Below the pieces are notes generated by a model. It searched no databases and was not told where the DNA came from. It worked only from the letters and a program-made list of their open reading frames with translations. From Anaerolineae bacterium (GTDB lineage: Bacteria; Chloroflexota; Anaerolineae; UBA4142; SHND01), in the NCBI GenBank assembly GCA_021463195.1, contig JAJTXZ010000022.1:1-62778 (forward strand): a stretch of DNA of 62,778 nucleotides, in the 5' to 3' direction. This document shows positions 8,885 to 16,783 of the stretch, in pieces. The translations under genes were made by a program, and so were the position numbers. Within the stretch, counting starts at the first letter, position 1. The number at the start of each line of letters is the position of its first letter.

Positions 8885-9853
8885 CTATTGCACGCCAGTC
8901 AATTCCACATCAAAGACGAGCGTCGCATTTGGCGGAATGACGCCGCCCGCGCCGCGCGCGCCGTAACCCAGTTGCGGCGGAATAATCAAGCGTCGTTTTT
9001 CGCCGACCTTCATGCCGGCGATACCTTCGTCCCAACCTTCAATCACTTGACCCGCGCCGAGCAAGAACGTAATCGGTTCGCCGCCAATCGAACTGTCGAA
9101 TTGAGCGCCGTCCGTGAGATAACCGGTGTAATGCACGCTAACCGCTTTGCCCGGCGCGGCTTCCGCACCCGCGCCCGTTTGGACATGCACAATAATCAAA
9201 CCGGTGTCGGATTCGGTCGCGTTGCCGCTGACCGCAGGAATTTTGTCGCTGAGCGTTGGCATATTAACTTGGTTCCCCTGATAATAGAGCAGCGCAATCA
9301 TCAAGAGCCCCGCCACGATAATAGCCGCTGCGCCGATAAAAAAGATGGGATTGCGTTTCCCTTCCGCTTTGACCTGATCGGAACGCGCGTCCCATTTATC
9401 TTGTTGGACATGCGACTGCGCTTGCACAATCAAATCGTCCACATCTTTATAATGACTAGCGTACATAAGCCGCGCCTTGCGCAACAAAGGCAGCGCGCCT
9501 TCGTAATCGCCCGCGTCGAATTTGGCTTTGCCCTCGCGATAGAGCTTGTCAATATCGCGCATCCGCAGCGCCCACTGCAATTTCGCTTCGACGCCTTCGC
9601 GGATGCGGTCAATGACGAGCGCTTTGCGATACAACGCGATCGTCGCTTCCCAATCTTCGGCTTGCGCCGAGGATTCGGCTTGCGCGAGGTACTGCGTGAC
9701 CTCATCCTCTTGTTCGGCGGTCAAAGGTTGGGACAGATTCGTTTCCGCGTCCACAGCATTCACGGCATCCGCTGCCGCATTAGTTTCGGCGATAGCTTTA
9801 GCCGTGGATTCGGTGGAGGATTCAGTTGATTCAGAATTTGGCTTGGAACTCAT
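8885..9853 (-). CDS. Membrane-anchored TPR-FKBP peptidyl-prolyl isomerase
   Basis: A 322-residue protein with three parts. Residues about 45-150 are helical TPR-like repeats. Residues about 173-195 form one membrane span ([21 protein letters not shown]). Residues about 230-322 form an FKBP domain ([60 protein letters not shown]). Topology would place the TPR part inside and the isomerase outside, so it probably helps fold secreted proteins (inference). Its start overlaps the stop of the upstream histidine-phosphatase gene by 4 bases, implying translational coupling. Confidence 0.9.
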   Translation of the reverse strand: MSSKPNSESTESSTESTAKAIAETNAAADAVNAVDAETNLSQPLTAEQEDEVTQYLAQAESSAQAEDWEATIALYRKALVIDRIREGVEAKLQWALRMRDIDKLYREGKAKFDAGDYEGALPLLRKARLMYASHYKDVDDLIVQAQSHVQQDKWDARSDQVKAEGKRNPIFFIGAAAIIVAGLLMIALLYYQGNQVNMPTLSDKIPAVSGNATESDTGLIIVHVQTGAGAEAAPGKAVSVHYTGYLTDGAQFDSSIGGEPITFLLGAGQVIEGWDEGIAGMKVGEKRRLIIPPQLGYGARGAGGVIPPNATLVFDVELTGVQ

Positions 9854-10524
9854 TGCATCTCCGACGCGTTAATTTTTAGATTGGTTTGAGAGAATGCGCT
9901 GTGCGGTATAGACAGCGCGCTCAGATGACACGTATCGTTGAGCAACCGCAGACGCGCGTCGCGCGTGTCCCATTGCAAAAGATTAAGGGACGCATTGTCA
10001 ATATGAAACGGCAAAGGATGTTCAGGATCAAGTTTTAGCCCCATCAGCAAGAGCATATTAATTGTGCCGCCGTGCGTAATCGCCAAGACGCGCCCGTCAT
10101 GATGCCGCGCGCGCATATCTTGAATAAAACCGCGCGTGCGTTCCACAAACAGCTCGCGCGCTTCTTCGTCAGGAATACGCGGACGAACGCCGCCCGCGTG
10201 CCACGCGCGATGCACCTCCGCGAATTTTTCCTTGATGTCGTTCATGGTCAACCCTTCGAGCTGGCCGAGCGAACGTTCAATCAAACGCGCGTCCGAAATC
10301 ACCGACAAACGCAGCGCGTCGCCAAGCAGCGTGGCGGTATCCAGCGCGCGGCGCAGCGGACTAGCATAAATGGCATCGAACGCGCCTTCGCCAGCCATAC
10401 GCGCGGCAAGCCGCCGCGCCTGTTCCCAGCCGCGTTCATTCAACTCGATATCGGTATGACCCTGAATGCGTCCTTCGGCGTTCCATTGCGTTTCGCCGTG
10501 ACGAATCAAATAAAGTTTCAACAT
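9850..10524 (-). CDS. Histidine phosphatase (phosphoglycerate-mutase-like)
   Basis: The catalytic [14 protein letters not shown] motif opens the protein, and the second catalytic histidine appears in [25 protein letters not shown] supplies the usual arginines. I place the start at the ATG at 10524 ([11 protein letters not shown]); the frame is open further upstream but that extension (to 10623) has no family similarity and runs through a terminator region. The product is about 224 residues, the family norm. Candidates are a GpmB/CobC-type phosphatase; proximity to B12-related genes makes an alpha-ribazole phosphatase role thinkable but unproven. Confidence 0.85.
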   Translation of the reverse strand: MLKLYLIRHGETQWNAEGRIQGHTDIELNERGWEQARRLAARMAGEGAFDAIYASPLRRALDTATLLGDALRLSVISDARLIERSLGQLEGLTMNDIKEKFAEVHRAWHAGGVRPRIPDEEARELFVERTRGFIQDMRARHHDGRVLAITHGGTINMLLLMGLKLDPEHPLPFHIDNASLNLLQWDTRDARLRLLNDTCHLSALSIPHSAFSQTNLKINASEMQ

Positions 10525-10605
10525 ACGCGTATTTATTTCGAGCAACTGATTATATACGAAAATCCTAAATCTATGATGAAAATAATCTGATAGTTTAGGC
10601 GGCGC

Positions 10606-10639
10606 AAAAAAACGCCGAATCATACCCAGCGGCGTTTTT
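10606..10639 (-). terminator. Terminator after meaB
   Basis: On the minus strand, AAAAACGCCG, an 11-12-base loop, then CGGCGTTTTTTT. The left arm overlaps the meaB stop codon. It separates meaB from the phosphatase transcription unit. Confidence 0.7.
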
Positions 10640-11564
10640 ACGAATCAAGAATTTCTTGAGCGACGGAATATGGGTCGCGTTGGCGCTGCGTGATTTGGCG
10701 CAGCCATTCATCCCAGCGCGCGGGCGTGACGCGGCGCAAGGTTCGCTCCAATAATTCGCGCTCTAGCAGACCGCGCAGTTCGCGGTCAAAGCGCGCGCGT
10801 TCGCGCGGAACGCGCAACTGCTTTTCATCCAGATACGCCGCGTGTTTCATGATGGCATCCACAACTTTGTTCACGCCTTCAAACGTCAACGCAATCGTTT
10901 TTAGCACAGGCGGACGCCACGCGGCTTTGTTGGGGTTCAGATTCAAATTCATTTCGAGCGCCGCCGCCGCCGCATTCGCGCCTTCGCGATCGGCTTTATT
11001 GACAACGAGAATATCCGCGATTTCGAGGATGCCCGCTTTGATAGCTTGAATGTCGTCGCCGAGCCCCGGCGCTTCGACGACCAGCGTCGTGTGAGCGTGC
11101 CGCGCAATCTCCACTTCGCCTTGTCCCGCGCCAACAGTCTCGACCAAAATTAACTCGAAATTCGCGGCATCGAGGATGAGCAGCGCGTCCGCCACCGCAG
11201 CCGCCAAGCCGCCCAACTGACCGCGCGATGCCATGCTGCGAATGAAAATGCCTGTGCCTGCCAAATCTTGCATCCGAAAACGGTCGCCCAAAATCGCGCC
11301 GCCGGAAAACGGACTCGATGGGTCCACCGCGATAATCGCGACGCGTTTAGCGCGCGCGTGCAATTCTTTTGCCAGCGCATTGACCAGCGTGGACTTGCCC
11401 GTGCCCGGCGCGCCGGTGACACCAACAATATGCGCGCGTCCTGTGAACGGGAAGAGCGCGCGGATGAGCTGCCGCGTATTTTCTCCGCCGCGCTCGACTT
11501 GAGTGATGGCGCGCGCAATGCCGAGGGGGGATTGGAGATTAGAGATTGGAGATTGAGAATTCAA
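10638..11564 (-). CDS. meaB: MeaB/ArgK-type G-protein chaperone of B12 mutases
   Basis: A P-loop GTPase that protects and reloads methylmalonyl-CoA-type mutases. Visible motifs are Walker A GAPGTGKSTLV (about residues 51-61), VDPSSPFSGGAILGDRFRM, FIRSMASRGQLGGL, ILVETVGAGQGEVEIA and NKADREG, all typical of MeaB. The N-terminus is odd. The only usable upstream start is a TTG at 11564 and the first 13 residues (MNSQSPISNLQSP) are encoded by a purine-rich repeat also seen elsewhere in the window; the helix that normally precedes ARAITxVE is shortened. No Shine-Dalgarno is visible. A B12-binding mutase subunit lies just upstream, which supports the role; the catalytic large subunit is not in the window. 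Confidence 0.92.
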   Translation of the reverse strand: MNSQSPISNLQSPLGIARAITQVERGGENTRQLIRALFPFTGRAHIVGVTGAPGTGKSTLVNALAKELHARAKRVAIIAVDPSSPFSGGAILGDRFRMQDLAGTGIFIRSMASRGQLGGLAAAVADALLILDAANFELILVETVGAGQGEVEIARHAHTTLVVEAPGLGDDIQAIKAGILEIADILVVNKADREGANAAAAALEMNLNLNPNKAAWRPPVLKTIALTFEGVNKVVDAIMKHAAYLDEKQLRVPRERARFDRELRGLLERELLERTLRRVTPARWDEWLRQITQRQRDPYSVAQEILDS

Positions 11565-11595
11565 AATTGGAGCTTGGAAATTAGAAATGAGAGCG
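11527..11595. repeat. Purine-rich GGAGATTAGAGATT repeat at the meaB 5' end
   Basis: Reiterated GATTGGAGATTAGAG-type units spanning the start of meaB and the DNA upstream of it. The same vocabulary recurs at 20166-20238, around 19413-19430, and inside asd and mfd. Confidence 0.6.
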
Positions 11596-11613
11596 AATTC
11601 CTATTCGATGGAA

Positions 11614-11657
11614 GGGATAAAACCTTTCGGGTTTCCGAAACCCGAAAGGTTTGTCCC
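11614..11657. repeat. Palindromic repeat, copy A
   Basis: Inverted arms AAACCTTTCGGGTTT and complement around a CCG centre, with GGGA/TCCC outer pairing. Member of the nine-copy family with core GGGTTTTCGAAAACCC. Confidence 0.75.
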
Positions 11658-11711
11658 TTGAACCCATCCGGAATCTGCGCTAGCGCTTGGAGCGGATTCC
11701 ATCTTCCGCTT

Positions 11712-12131
11712 TTAGTCTTTATCCTTTATTCTCTGTTCCGCCATTTTTTCTTGCACAAATTTCACCAAATCATGCGTGTTGGTGCCGGGACCAAATACGC
11801 CGGCGAAACCCAGCGCGTTCAAGCGCGGAATATCTTCGTCGGGGACGATGCCGCCCGCGACGAGCAGCACATCGTCTTTGCCTTTGGCTTTCAAGAGTTC
11901 AGTCACGCGCGGAAACAATTCCAAATGCGCGCCGGACAAAATCGAAAGTCCGACCACATCCACATCTTCTTGCACCGCCGCTTCCGCAATCATTTCGGGC
12001 GTTTGGCGGATGCCGGTGTAAATCACTTCCATCCCCGCGTCGCGCAGCGCGCGCGCGACCACTTTGGCGCCGCGGTCGTGTCCATCTAGACCGGGTTTAG
12101 CCACAAGCACGCGAATCGGTGTATCACTCAT
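11712..12131 (-). CDS. B12-binding subunit of a methylmalonyl-CoA-type mutase
   Basis: A 139-residue stand-alone cobalamin-binding domain. The DxHxxG ligand motif appears as [16 protein letters not shown] (His supplies the lower axial cobalt ligand), followed by [14 protein letters not shown] and [18 protein letters not shown], the pattern of the small subunit or C-terminal domain of acyl-CoA mutases. The frame extends upstream to 12245, but the ATG at 12131 ([17 protein letters not shown]) matches the family. The adjacent meaB supports a mutase complex; the partner catalytic subunit must be encoded elsewhere. An extended -10 lies about 94 bases upstream. Confidence 0.92.
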   Translation of the reverse strand: MSDTPIRVLVAKPGLDGHDRGAKVVARALRDAGMEVIYTGIRQTPEMIAEAAVQEDVDVVGLSILSGAHLELFPRVTELLKAKGKDDVLLVAGGIVPDEDIPRLNALGFAGVFGPGTNTHDLVKFVQEKMAEQRIKDKD

Positions 12132-12224
12132 GCGCAACTCCGTACCAAAACTTGCGGAAATTATATCGGCGCTTGTCCGCATTTCGAAAACTCTGGAACG
12201 CAGCCCAGCTGAACAAGCGCCAGA

Positions 12225-12235
12225 ATTATAGCACA
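12225..12235 (-). promoter_or_regulatory. Extended -10 upstream of the B12-binding subunit gene
   Basis: Minus-strand TGTGC followed by TATAAT. No good -35 at 16-18 bases. The motif matches other promoters in this window. Confidence 0.55.
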
Positions 12236-12364
12236 ACCATTGCAAAAAATAGTCGTCGAAATTTTGACGCGCGCGCGGTTCAAAAAGAAAAACGCCAATC
12301 CACGATTGGGCGATTGACGTTTAGACTCGATATTAGCGCGGGTTCCACTTTAATGACTGGGCGG

Positions 12365-12396
12365 ACCTCCAAGTTTTCGGAAATCCGCAAGGTTTT
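12365..12396. repeat. Palindromic repeat, copy B (decayed), in a 314-base gap
   Basis: Imperfect arms around TTTTCGGAAA. It lies in the intergenic stretch 12132-12445, which otherwise holds the promoter above and a small hairpin (CGCCAATC...GATTGGGCG) near 12291-12312; no gene is seen there. Confidence 0.55.
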
Positions 12397-12445
12397 GGGC
12401 CCACACACGGCTTGGGAATCCGCGCTAGGCGGTCGGAACAAAAAA

Positions 12446-13723
12446 CTATGCCGCGCTCTCCTTTTCCCACTCGACCGGCAATTCCGCCTGTGTCAACAGC
12501 ACGGGGCGCGCCTTGCGACGAATCGTATCGGCATTGATGACGCATTTCCGCACATCCTGCCGCGAAGGAATTTCGTACATCACGTCGAGCAACACCTGTT
12601 CGATAATGGTGCGGAGGCCGCGCGCGCCGGTTTTGAAACGCAGCGCCTCTTGCGCGGCGGCGTGCAGCGCGTCGTCGGTGAATACGAGTTCCACGCGATC
12701 GAGCGCGAACATTTTTTGATATTGTTTGATGATGGCGTTTTTCGGCTCGGTGAGAATTTGAACCAACATTTTCTCGTCGAGCGGGTCCACGTTCACAATC
12801 ACCGGCACGCGTCCGACAAATTCGGGAATAAGTCCGAACTGCACGAGGTCGTCGGCGGTAATTTGCTTCATCAATTCTTGCGGCGTCAGGTCGCGCGCGG
12901 CGCGCTGAATTTCGCCTTTGAAACCCGCGCTGCGTCGGTCGGCGACGCGGTCGCTGACAATTTTTTCCAAACCGTCAAAAGCGCCGCCAAGCACAAACAA
13001 GATATTGTTAGTGTTGAGTTGAATATATTCCTGATGCGGATGTTTGCGGCCCTGTTGCGGCGGCACATTCGCGACGGTGCCTTCGATGATTTTCAACAGC
13101 GCTTGCTGCACCCCTTCGCCCGAAACGTCGCGCGTGATGGAGGGATTGTCGCCGCTCTTGCGCGCGATTTTATCTATCTCGTCAATATAAATGATGCCGC
13201 GTTCCGCGCGCGGAATATCATTCTCTGCCGCTTGAATCAGCGAGAGCAAAATATTTTCGACATCTTCGCCGACATAACCGGCTTCGGTGAGCGTGGTCGC
13301 GTCGGCGATGGTGAACGGCACATCGAGAATTTTGGCGAGCGTTTGCGCGAGCAGCGTTTTGCCGCAGCCGGTGGGACCGATGAGCAGGATATTGGACTTG
13401 CCCAATTCAACATCATCCGCCGCGCCGCTGGCGATGCGTTTGTAATGATTATAGACGGCGACGGATAAAACTTTTTTCGCGCGCTCTTGGCCGACAACGT
13501 ATTGATTGAGGCGGCGATAAATTTCGCGCGGCGGCAGCGCTTTGATCGAGAGCATTTCACCGCGCGGCGTGGCGGCTTCTTGCTGCAAAATTTCGCGGCA
13601 CAAATCCACGCACTCGTCGCAAATGAAAACAGAATCGGGTCCCGCAATCAACCGATTGACCTGTTCTTGACTGCGGCCGCAAAAGGAACAATATTCTTCG
13701 GCGCGTCGCGTGCGACTTAACAT
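12446..13723 (-). CDS. clpX: ATP-dependent protease ATPase subunit ClpX
   Basis: ClpX unfolds substrates and feeds them to ClpP. The product (425 residues from the chosen start) has the N-terminal zinc-binding domain CSFCGRS...CDECVDLC, Walker [12 protein letters not shown], the GYVGEDVEN pore-type segment, Walker [28 protein letters not shown], and the sensor-2 region [11 protein letters not shown]. Several in-frame ATGs are clustered; I choose 13723 because GGAG lies 9 bases upstream of it, giving [16 protein letters not shown]. It follows clpP by 67 bases in the conserved order tig-clpP-clpX. Confidence 0.96.
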   Translation of the reverse strand: MLSRTRRAEEYCSFCGRSQEQVNRLIAGPDSVFICDECVDLCREILQQEAATPRGEMLSIKALPPREIYRRLNQYVVGQERAKKVLSVAVYNHYKRIASGAADDVELGKSNILLIGPTGCGKTLLAQTLAKILDVPFTIADATTLTEAGYVGEDVENILLSLIQAAENDIPRAERGIIYIDEIDKIARKSGDNPSITRDVSGEGVQQALLKIIEGTVANVPPQQGRKHPHQEYIQLNTNNILFVLGGAFDGLEKIVSDRVADRRSAGFKGEIQRAARDLTPQELMKQITADDLVQFGLIPEFVGRVPVIVNVDPLDEKMLVQILTEPKNAIIKQYQKMFALDRVELVFTDDALHAAAQEALRFKTGARGLRTIIEQVLLDVMYEIPSRQDVRKCVINADTIRRKARPVLLTQAELPVEWEKESAA

Positions 13724-13790
13724 GAGCATCGTCTCCATACAAAGCAAGAGGCGTTGGCGCATCGGTTTGCGGCGCAACGCCCCTACCGTA

Positions 13791-14423
13791 TTAACGCTTG
13801 CCGTTACTGCCGAGCTTGTCCATGCCCTCTTTGGGCGAGGGGATTAAAACTTCGTCCACGATGCCGTACTCGACTGCCGCTTGCGGCTCCATATAATAGT
13901 TGCGGTCGCTATCGCGGATGATGCGTTCTAGCGGTTGCCCGGTATGTTTCGCCAGAATATCGTTCAAACGTTCGCGTTCGCGGATAATGCGCCGCGCCTC
14001 GATTTCAATATCCACCGCTTGCCCCTGCGCGCCGCCGAGCGGCTGATGAATGTGAATGAGCGAATTCGGGAGCGCGTAGCGGCGCCCGGGGTGTCCTGCC
14101 GCCAACAAAACCGTGCCCATGCTCGCGGCGAGACCGACGCAGTACGTCGAGACGGGGCAGCGAATCAACTGCATCGTGTCATAAATCGCGAGACCGGCAT
14201 AAATGACGCCGCCGGGCGAATTGACATATAGACGAATTTCCTTGTCCGGGTCTTCGCGTTCAAGAAACAAGAGCTGCGCGACGATGACATTGGCGACTTG
14301 GTCGTCAATCGGCGTGCCAAGAAAAATAATGCGTTCTTTTAACAGTAACGAAAACACATCGTACGCGCGTTCGCCGCGGCCGGTGTTTTCGACAACCATG
14401 GGAATTAAATTTTGCGGGAACAT
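13791..14423 (-). CDS. clpP: ATP-dependent Clp protease proteolytic subunit
   Basis: A serine peptidase forming the ClpP barrel. The catalytic triad is visible as Ser in [11 protein letters not shown], His in [11 protein letters not shown] and Asp in [11 protein letters not shown]. The start at 14423 ([12 protein letters not shown]) has CTGGAG seven bases upstream and gives 210 residues, within the family range; a further upstream ATG at 14447 is not supported. It sits between tig and clpX and partners with clpX. A MITE-like element lies in the gap upstream, between tig and clpP. Confidence 0.96.
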   Translation of the reverse strand: MFPQNLIPMVVENTGRGERAYDVFSLLLKERIIFLGTPIDDQVANVIVAQLLFLEREDPDKEIRLYVNSPGGVIYAGLAIYDTMQLIRCPVSTYCVGLAASMGTVLLAAGHPGRRYALPNSLIHIHQPLGGAQGQAVDIEIEARRIIRERERLNDILAKHTGQPLERIIRDSDRNYYMEPQAAVEYGIVDEVLIPSPKEGMDKLGSNGKR

Positions 14424-14494
14424 TTTGACTCCAGATTGATAGCGCATAGCAATGCTTTGATTGCCTACTCCCTACGCTCTACTCACTAACTGAT

Positions 14495-14566
14495 GTTACG
14501 CAGTGGTAGGGCAAATTTCAAATTTGCCGTACGGCTGCGCGCTCTTTTTTAGCGAATGTGCGTAAC
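14495..14566. mobile_element. Short MITE-like element with GTTACGCA/TGCGTAAC ends
   Basis: Seventy-two bases bounded by the inverted repeat GTTACGCA...TGCGTAAC, holding the palindrome GCAAATTTCAAATTTGC. A second copy with the same ends and same left interior lies at 58875-59050, and flanking bases (CTAACTGA left, CGAGT..CTAATTC right) are shared, so the true ends may be wider. No coding capacity. Confidence 0.6.
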
Positions 14567-14579
14567 GCGAGTCACTAAT

Positions 14580-15974
14580 TCAAATACCTTTTGCCAATTC
14601 CTGACGCACTTGCCGCGGGTCGGTGATGAGCCCGGAGGGAATCGCATTCTCGCCGCTCACCATCTCGGGCGTGAGAATCAAACCGCTGGTCGGTTCGCCT
14701 TTGGCGGCGGCGACAAGGCGGCGCATGATTTTATTGACGCGTAAATTAAACTCGATGCTAGAGCGCGCGTCTTTTTGCGTGTACGCTTTGCGCGCGACAT
14801 TTTCTTTGGCGCCGGACTTGAGAGCTTCTTGAACGTGCCGCTCGATATCCGCGTTCAATTCCTCGCGCGAGACCGTGATATTTTCCACGCGCATCAATTC
14901 GCCCAACACGAGCATTTGTTTGAGCGCTTTTTCAGCTTGCGGGCGCAATTCCGTTTGAAGCTCTTCCACAGTCTTGCCCGAATAGCTCAGATAATTTTCC
15001 CACGTTAAACCGAGACGCTTGATATCTTCTTGCAAATGACCGAGCCGATGTTCGAGTTCCTGTTCGAGCATGATCGGCGCGTACACGATTTCAGATTGGT
15101 CCACGACGGCTTGTAAAACATCATTGGCGAATTTATGCTCGAGGTCGTGTTCTTTTTGGCGACGCAACAGTTGATAGATATTGCCCTTGAATTCTTCGAG
15201 CGTGCTAAATTGACTGACGGCTTGCGCGAATTCATCGCTCAACTCGGGCAACTGTTTTTCTTTAATATCGGTGACGGTGACGATATAATGTCCCGTTTGA
15301 CCGCGCGCGACTTGGTCGTCAAAATCGTCCGCGTACGTGTAATCAAATTCTTTCGTGTCGCCCACATTCATGCCGACGATTTCGGCTTCAAAAGGCAATC
15401 GCGCGCCTTGGGCGCCACCGAGCGTGATACGCAAATCTTTTTCTTGGACCGGCTCGGCATCGGCAAGACCGCCGGTGATATCCACAATAACCACATCGCC
15501 GTTCTGCGCGCCGCGCGTGACCGGCGCAAGCGTTGCCTGCATCTCTTGAAAACGATCAATGACCGCATTCACTTCGGCGTCGTCAATTTCGACAGGGTCG
15601 GGCTGCATGTGAATAGCTTTATAATCGCCGAGTTTGATTTCCGGCGCAACCGGAATCGTGTATTTAAAAATGGGCGGATCGTTCTGGACGACTTGGAGTT
15701 TGCCGACATCAATGGGATTGATTTCGGCATCATCCAACACCTGTCCGTACACGACACGCGCTAAATCTTCCAGCGCTTCTTCGACAAGCGTCTCTTTGCC
15801 AAACGCGCGTTCAACCATTTCGTACGGCGCTTTGCCGGGACGAAAGCCGGGCACGGGGCGCACACGCGAAATATGTTGCGCGGCGCGTTTTAGCGCGCCT
15901 TGCATCCGTTCTTCATCCACCTCGACCGTGACGATGGCTTGACGGTCAGGCGTAAATTCTTTGGTGATGTTCAT
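14580..15974 (-). CDS. tig: Trigger factor, ribosome-associated chaperone
   Basis: Trigger factor binds at the ribosomal exit tunnel and shelters nascent chains. The 464-residue product has the ribosome-binding segment RVRPVPGFRPGKAPYEMVERAFG (the family signature GFRxGKxP) at about residues 35-55, a central PPIase domain near 155-240 (GDVVIVDITGG, DTKEFDYTYADDF), and the helical C-terminal arms (LPELSDEFAQAVSQF, KEHDLEHKFAND). The start at 15974 (MNITKEFTPDRQ) fits the family; the longer frame to 16037 runs toward the tRNA. It leads the tig-clpP-clpX cluster. Confidence 0.95.
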   Translation of the reverse strand: MNITKEFTPDRQAIVTVEVDEERMQGALKRAAQHISRVRPVPGFRPGKAPYEMVERAFGKETLVEEALEDLARVVYGQVLDDAEINPIDVGKLQVVQNDPPIFKYTIPVAPEIKLGDYKAIHMQPDPVEIDDAEVNAVIDRFQEMQATLAPVTRGAQNGDVVIVDITGGLADAEPVQEKDLRITLGGAQGARLPFEAEIVGMNVGDTKEFDYTYADDFDDQVARGQTGHYIVTVTDIKEKQLPELSDEFAQAVSQFSTLEEFKGNIYQLLRRQKEHDLEHKFANDVLQAVVDQSEIVYAPIMLEQELEHRLGHLQEDIKRLGLTWENYLSYSGKTVEELQTELRPQAEKALKQMLVLGELMRVENITVSREELNADIERHVQEALKSGAKENVARKAYTQKDARSSIEFNLRVNKIMRRLVAAAKGEPTSGLILTPEMVSGENAIPSGLITDPRQVRQELAKGI

Positions 15975-16046
15975 GAAAATTAAATGTCCGCTTTCCGCGA
16001 TGTGTTTGAAATCTGAAATCAAAAAAACTGAAATCAAAAATCAAGG

Positions 16047-16131
16047 TGCCGGAGGCGGGACTTGAACCCGCACGTCCTTGACGGACACAGGATTCTAAGT
16101 CCTGGGCGTCTGCCAATTTCGCCACCCCGGC
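16047..16131 (-). tRNA. tRNA-Leu (anticodon UAG)
   Basis: An 85-base cloverleaf with a long variable arm. Acceptor stem GCCGGGG pairs with CTCCGGC, anticodon loop CTTAGAA gives UAG (reads CUN leucine codons), the T arm is GCGGGTTCAAGTCCCGC, and the discriminator is A. The terminal CCA is not encoded. Confidence 0.95.
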
Positions 16132-16142
16132 GTGCACCGCGT

Positions 16143-16170
16143 ATTATAGTGGATTGGAACGAATTAGCAA
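16143..16170 (-). promoter_or_regulatory. Promoter of tRNA-Leu
   Basis: Minus-strand TTGCTA, 16 bases, TATAAT, placed 11 bases upstream of the mature tRNA 5' end. Confidence 0.75.
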
Positions 16171-16210
16171 AAATTTTTCCGCATTTGGACGCGCGCGTTT
16201 GCGAGTGTCA

Positions 16211-16242
16211 GACCCTTCGGGTTTCCGAAAACCCGAAGGGTC
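16211..16242. repeat. Palindromic repeat, copy C
   Basis: Arms GACCCTTCGGGTTT and complement around CCGA; lies between the divergent tRNA-Leu and tRNA-Val promoters. Confidence 0.75.
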
Positions 16243-16344
16243 TTGCATGATTTTCCAAAATCGAACCTGAAGGTCTATAGCGGGCGCGTCGCGCGGCGAC
16301 ATTATTTTTTGCGCCGTCGCGCCGCATCCGTATTTTGGAAAAAT

Positions 16345-16372
16345 TTGTCGGCTTGGCAAGGTGTGCTATAAT
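16345..16372 (+). promoter_or_regulatory. Promoter of tRNA-Val and possibly lysC
   Basis: TTGTCG, 16 bases, TATAAT, with TGTGC directly before the -10. The tRNA begins 13 bases after the -10. No convincing separate promoter is seen between the tRNA and the T-box. Confidence 0.7.
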
Positions 16373-16385
16373 TTTCTCCGTGCGC

Positions 16386-16459
16386 GGGCGGTTAGCTCAG
16401 TTGGCTAGAGCGCAGCGTTGACATCGCTGAGGTCACAGGTTCAATCCCTGTATCGCCCA
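16386..16459 (+). tRNA. tRNA-Val (anticodon GAC)
   Basis: A 74-base cloverleaf: acceptor GGGCGGT with ATCGCCC, D arm TAGCTCAGTTGGCTAGAGC, anticodon loop TTGACAT (GAC, reading GUC/GUU), T arm ACAGGTTCAATCCCTGT, discriminator A. CCA is not encoded. It lies about 50 bases upstream of the T-box leader. Confidence 0.95.
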
Positions 16460-16509
16460 CCTTAATTCTAGACGTATGCTTTTCGATTTCTGATTGAGGA
16501 ATCGAAACC

Positions 16510-16770
16510 GCCGGACGAGTAATCAAGCGCGCAATTTCAGCAAAAGAGAGTCATTGGCTGAAAACTCTCTAATCAGCGAGTTGATGAATACCCCCGGCGC
16601 GAATGGCGAGGAAATTTGCAAGGCAATGGCGCCCGTGCATAAAGTAATGCGCCACGGTTGCGCCGTTATCGCAAACGAGTTGGTGTGCGCCGACGTATCG
16701 CGCTGGCGCGCATAATTTGGGTGGAACCGCGAGTTAACCGCTCGTCCCATTTTGGGATGAGCGGTTTTTT
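16510..16770 (+). promoter_or_regulatory. T-box leader of the aspartate kinase gene
   Basis: The leader has the T-box sequence TGGGTGGAACCGCG at 16718-16731 followed by a strong intrinsic terminator, the layout of a tRNA-sensing attenuator. Stem I can be drawn: base helix GCCGG (16510-16514) with CCGGC (16594-16598), upper helix ATCAA (16522-16526) with TTGAT (16581-16585), an AGTA motif on the 5' side of the internal loop, a distal AGAGAG and a GGCTGAAA apical loop. The 3' side of the internal loop reads GAATACCCC. The best specifier is ACC (16590-16592), threonine. The bulge UGGA would pair with a tRNA ending in U73-CCA, which fits tRNA-Thr in many bacteria (known) and not Lys or Met. Uncharged tRNA-Thr would then switch lysC on (inference). 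Confidence 0.85.
16738..16770 (+). terminator. Intrinsic terminator of the lysC T-box
   Basis: A 12-base stem CCGCTCGTCCCA with TGGGATGAGCGG (one G-U pair), a 3-base loop and six T. Its left arm overlaps the region needed by the antiterminator. Confidence 0.9.
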
Positions 16771-16783
16771 ATTGGGAGGCAAC

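Noticed and set aside
8759-9829. A 356-codon open frame opposite the FKBP gene
   Set aside because: Antisense shadow; the FKBP, TPR and membrane segments on the minus strand are unambiguous.
12119-13468. A 449-codon open frame opposite clpX
   Set aside because: Antisense to conserved ClpX motifs; no ribosome binding site or domain.
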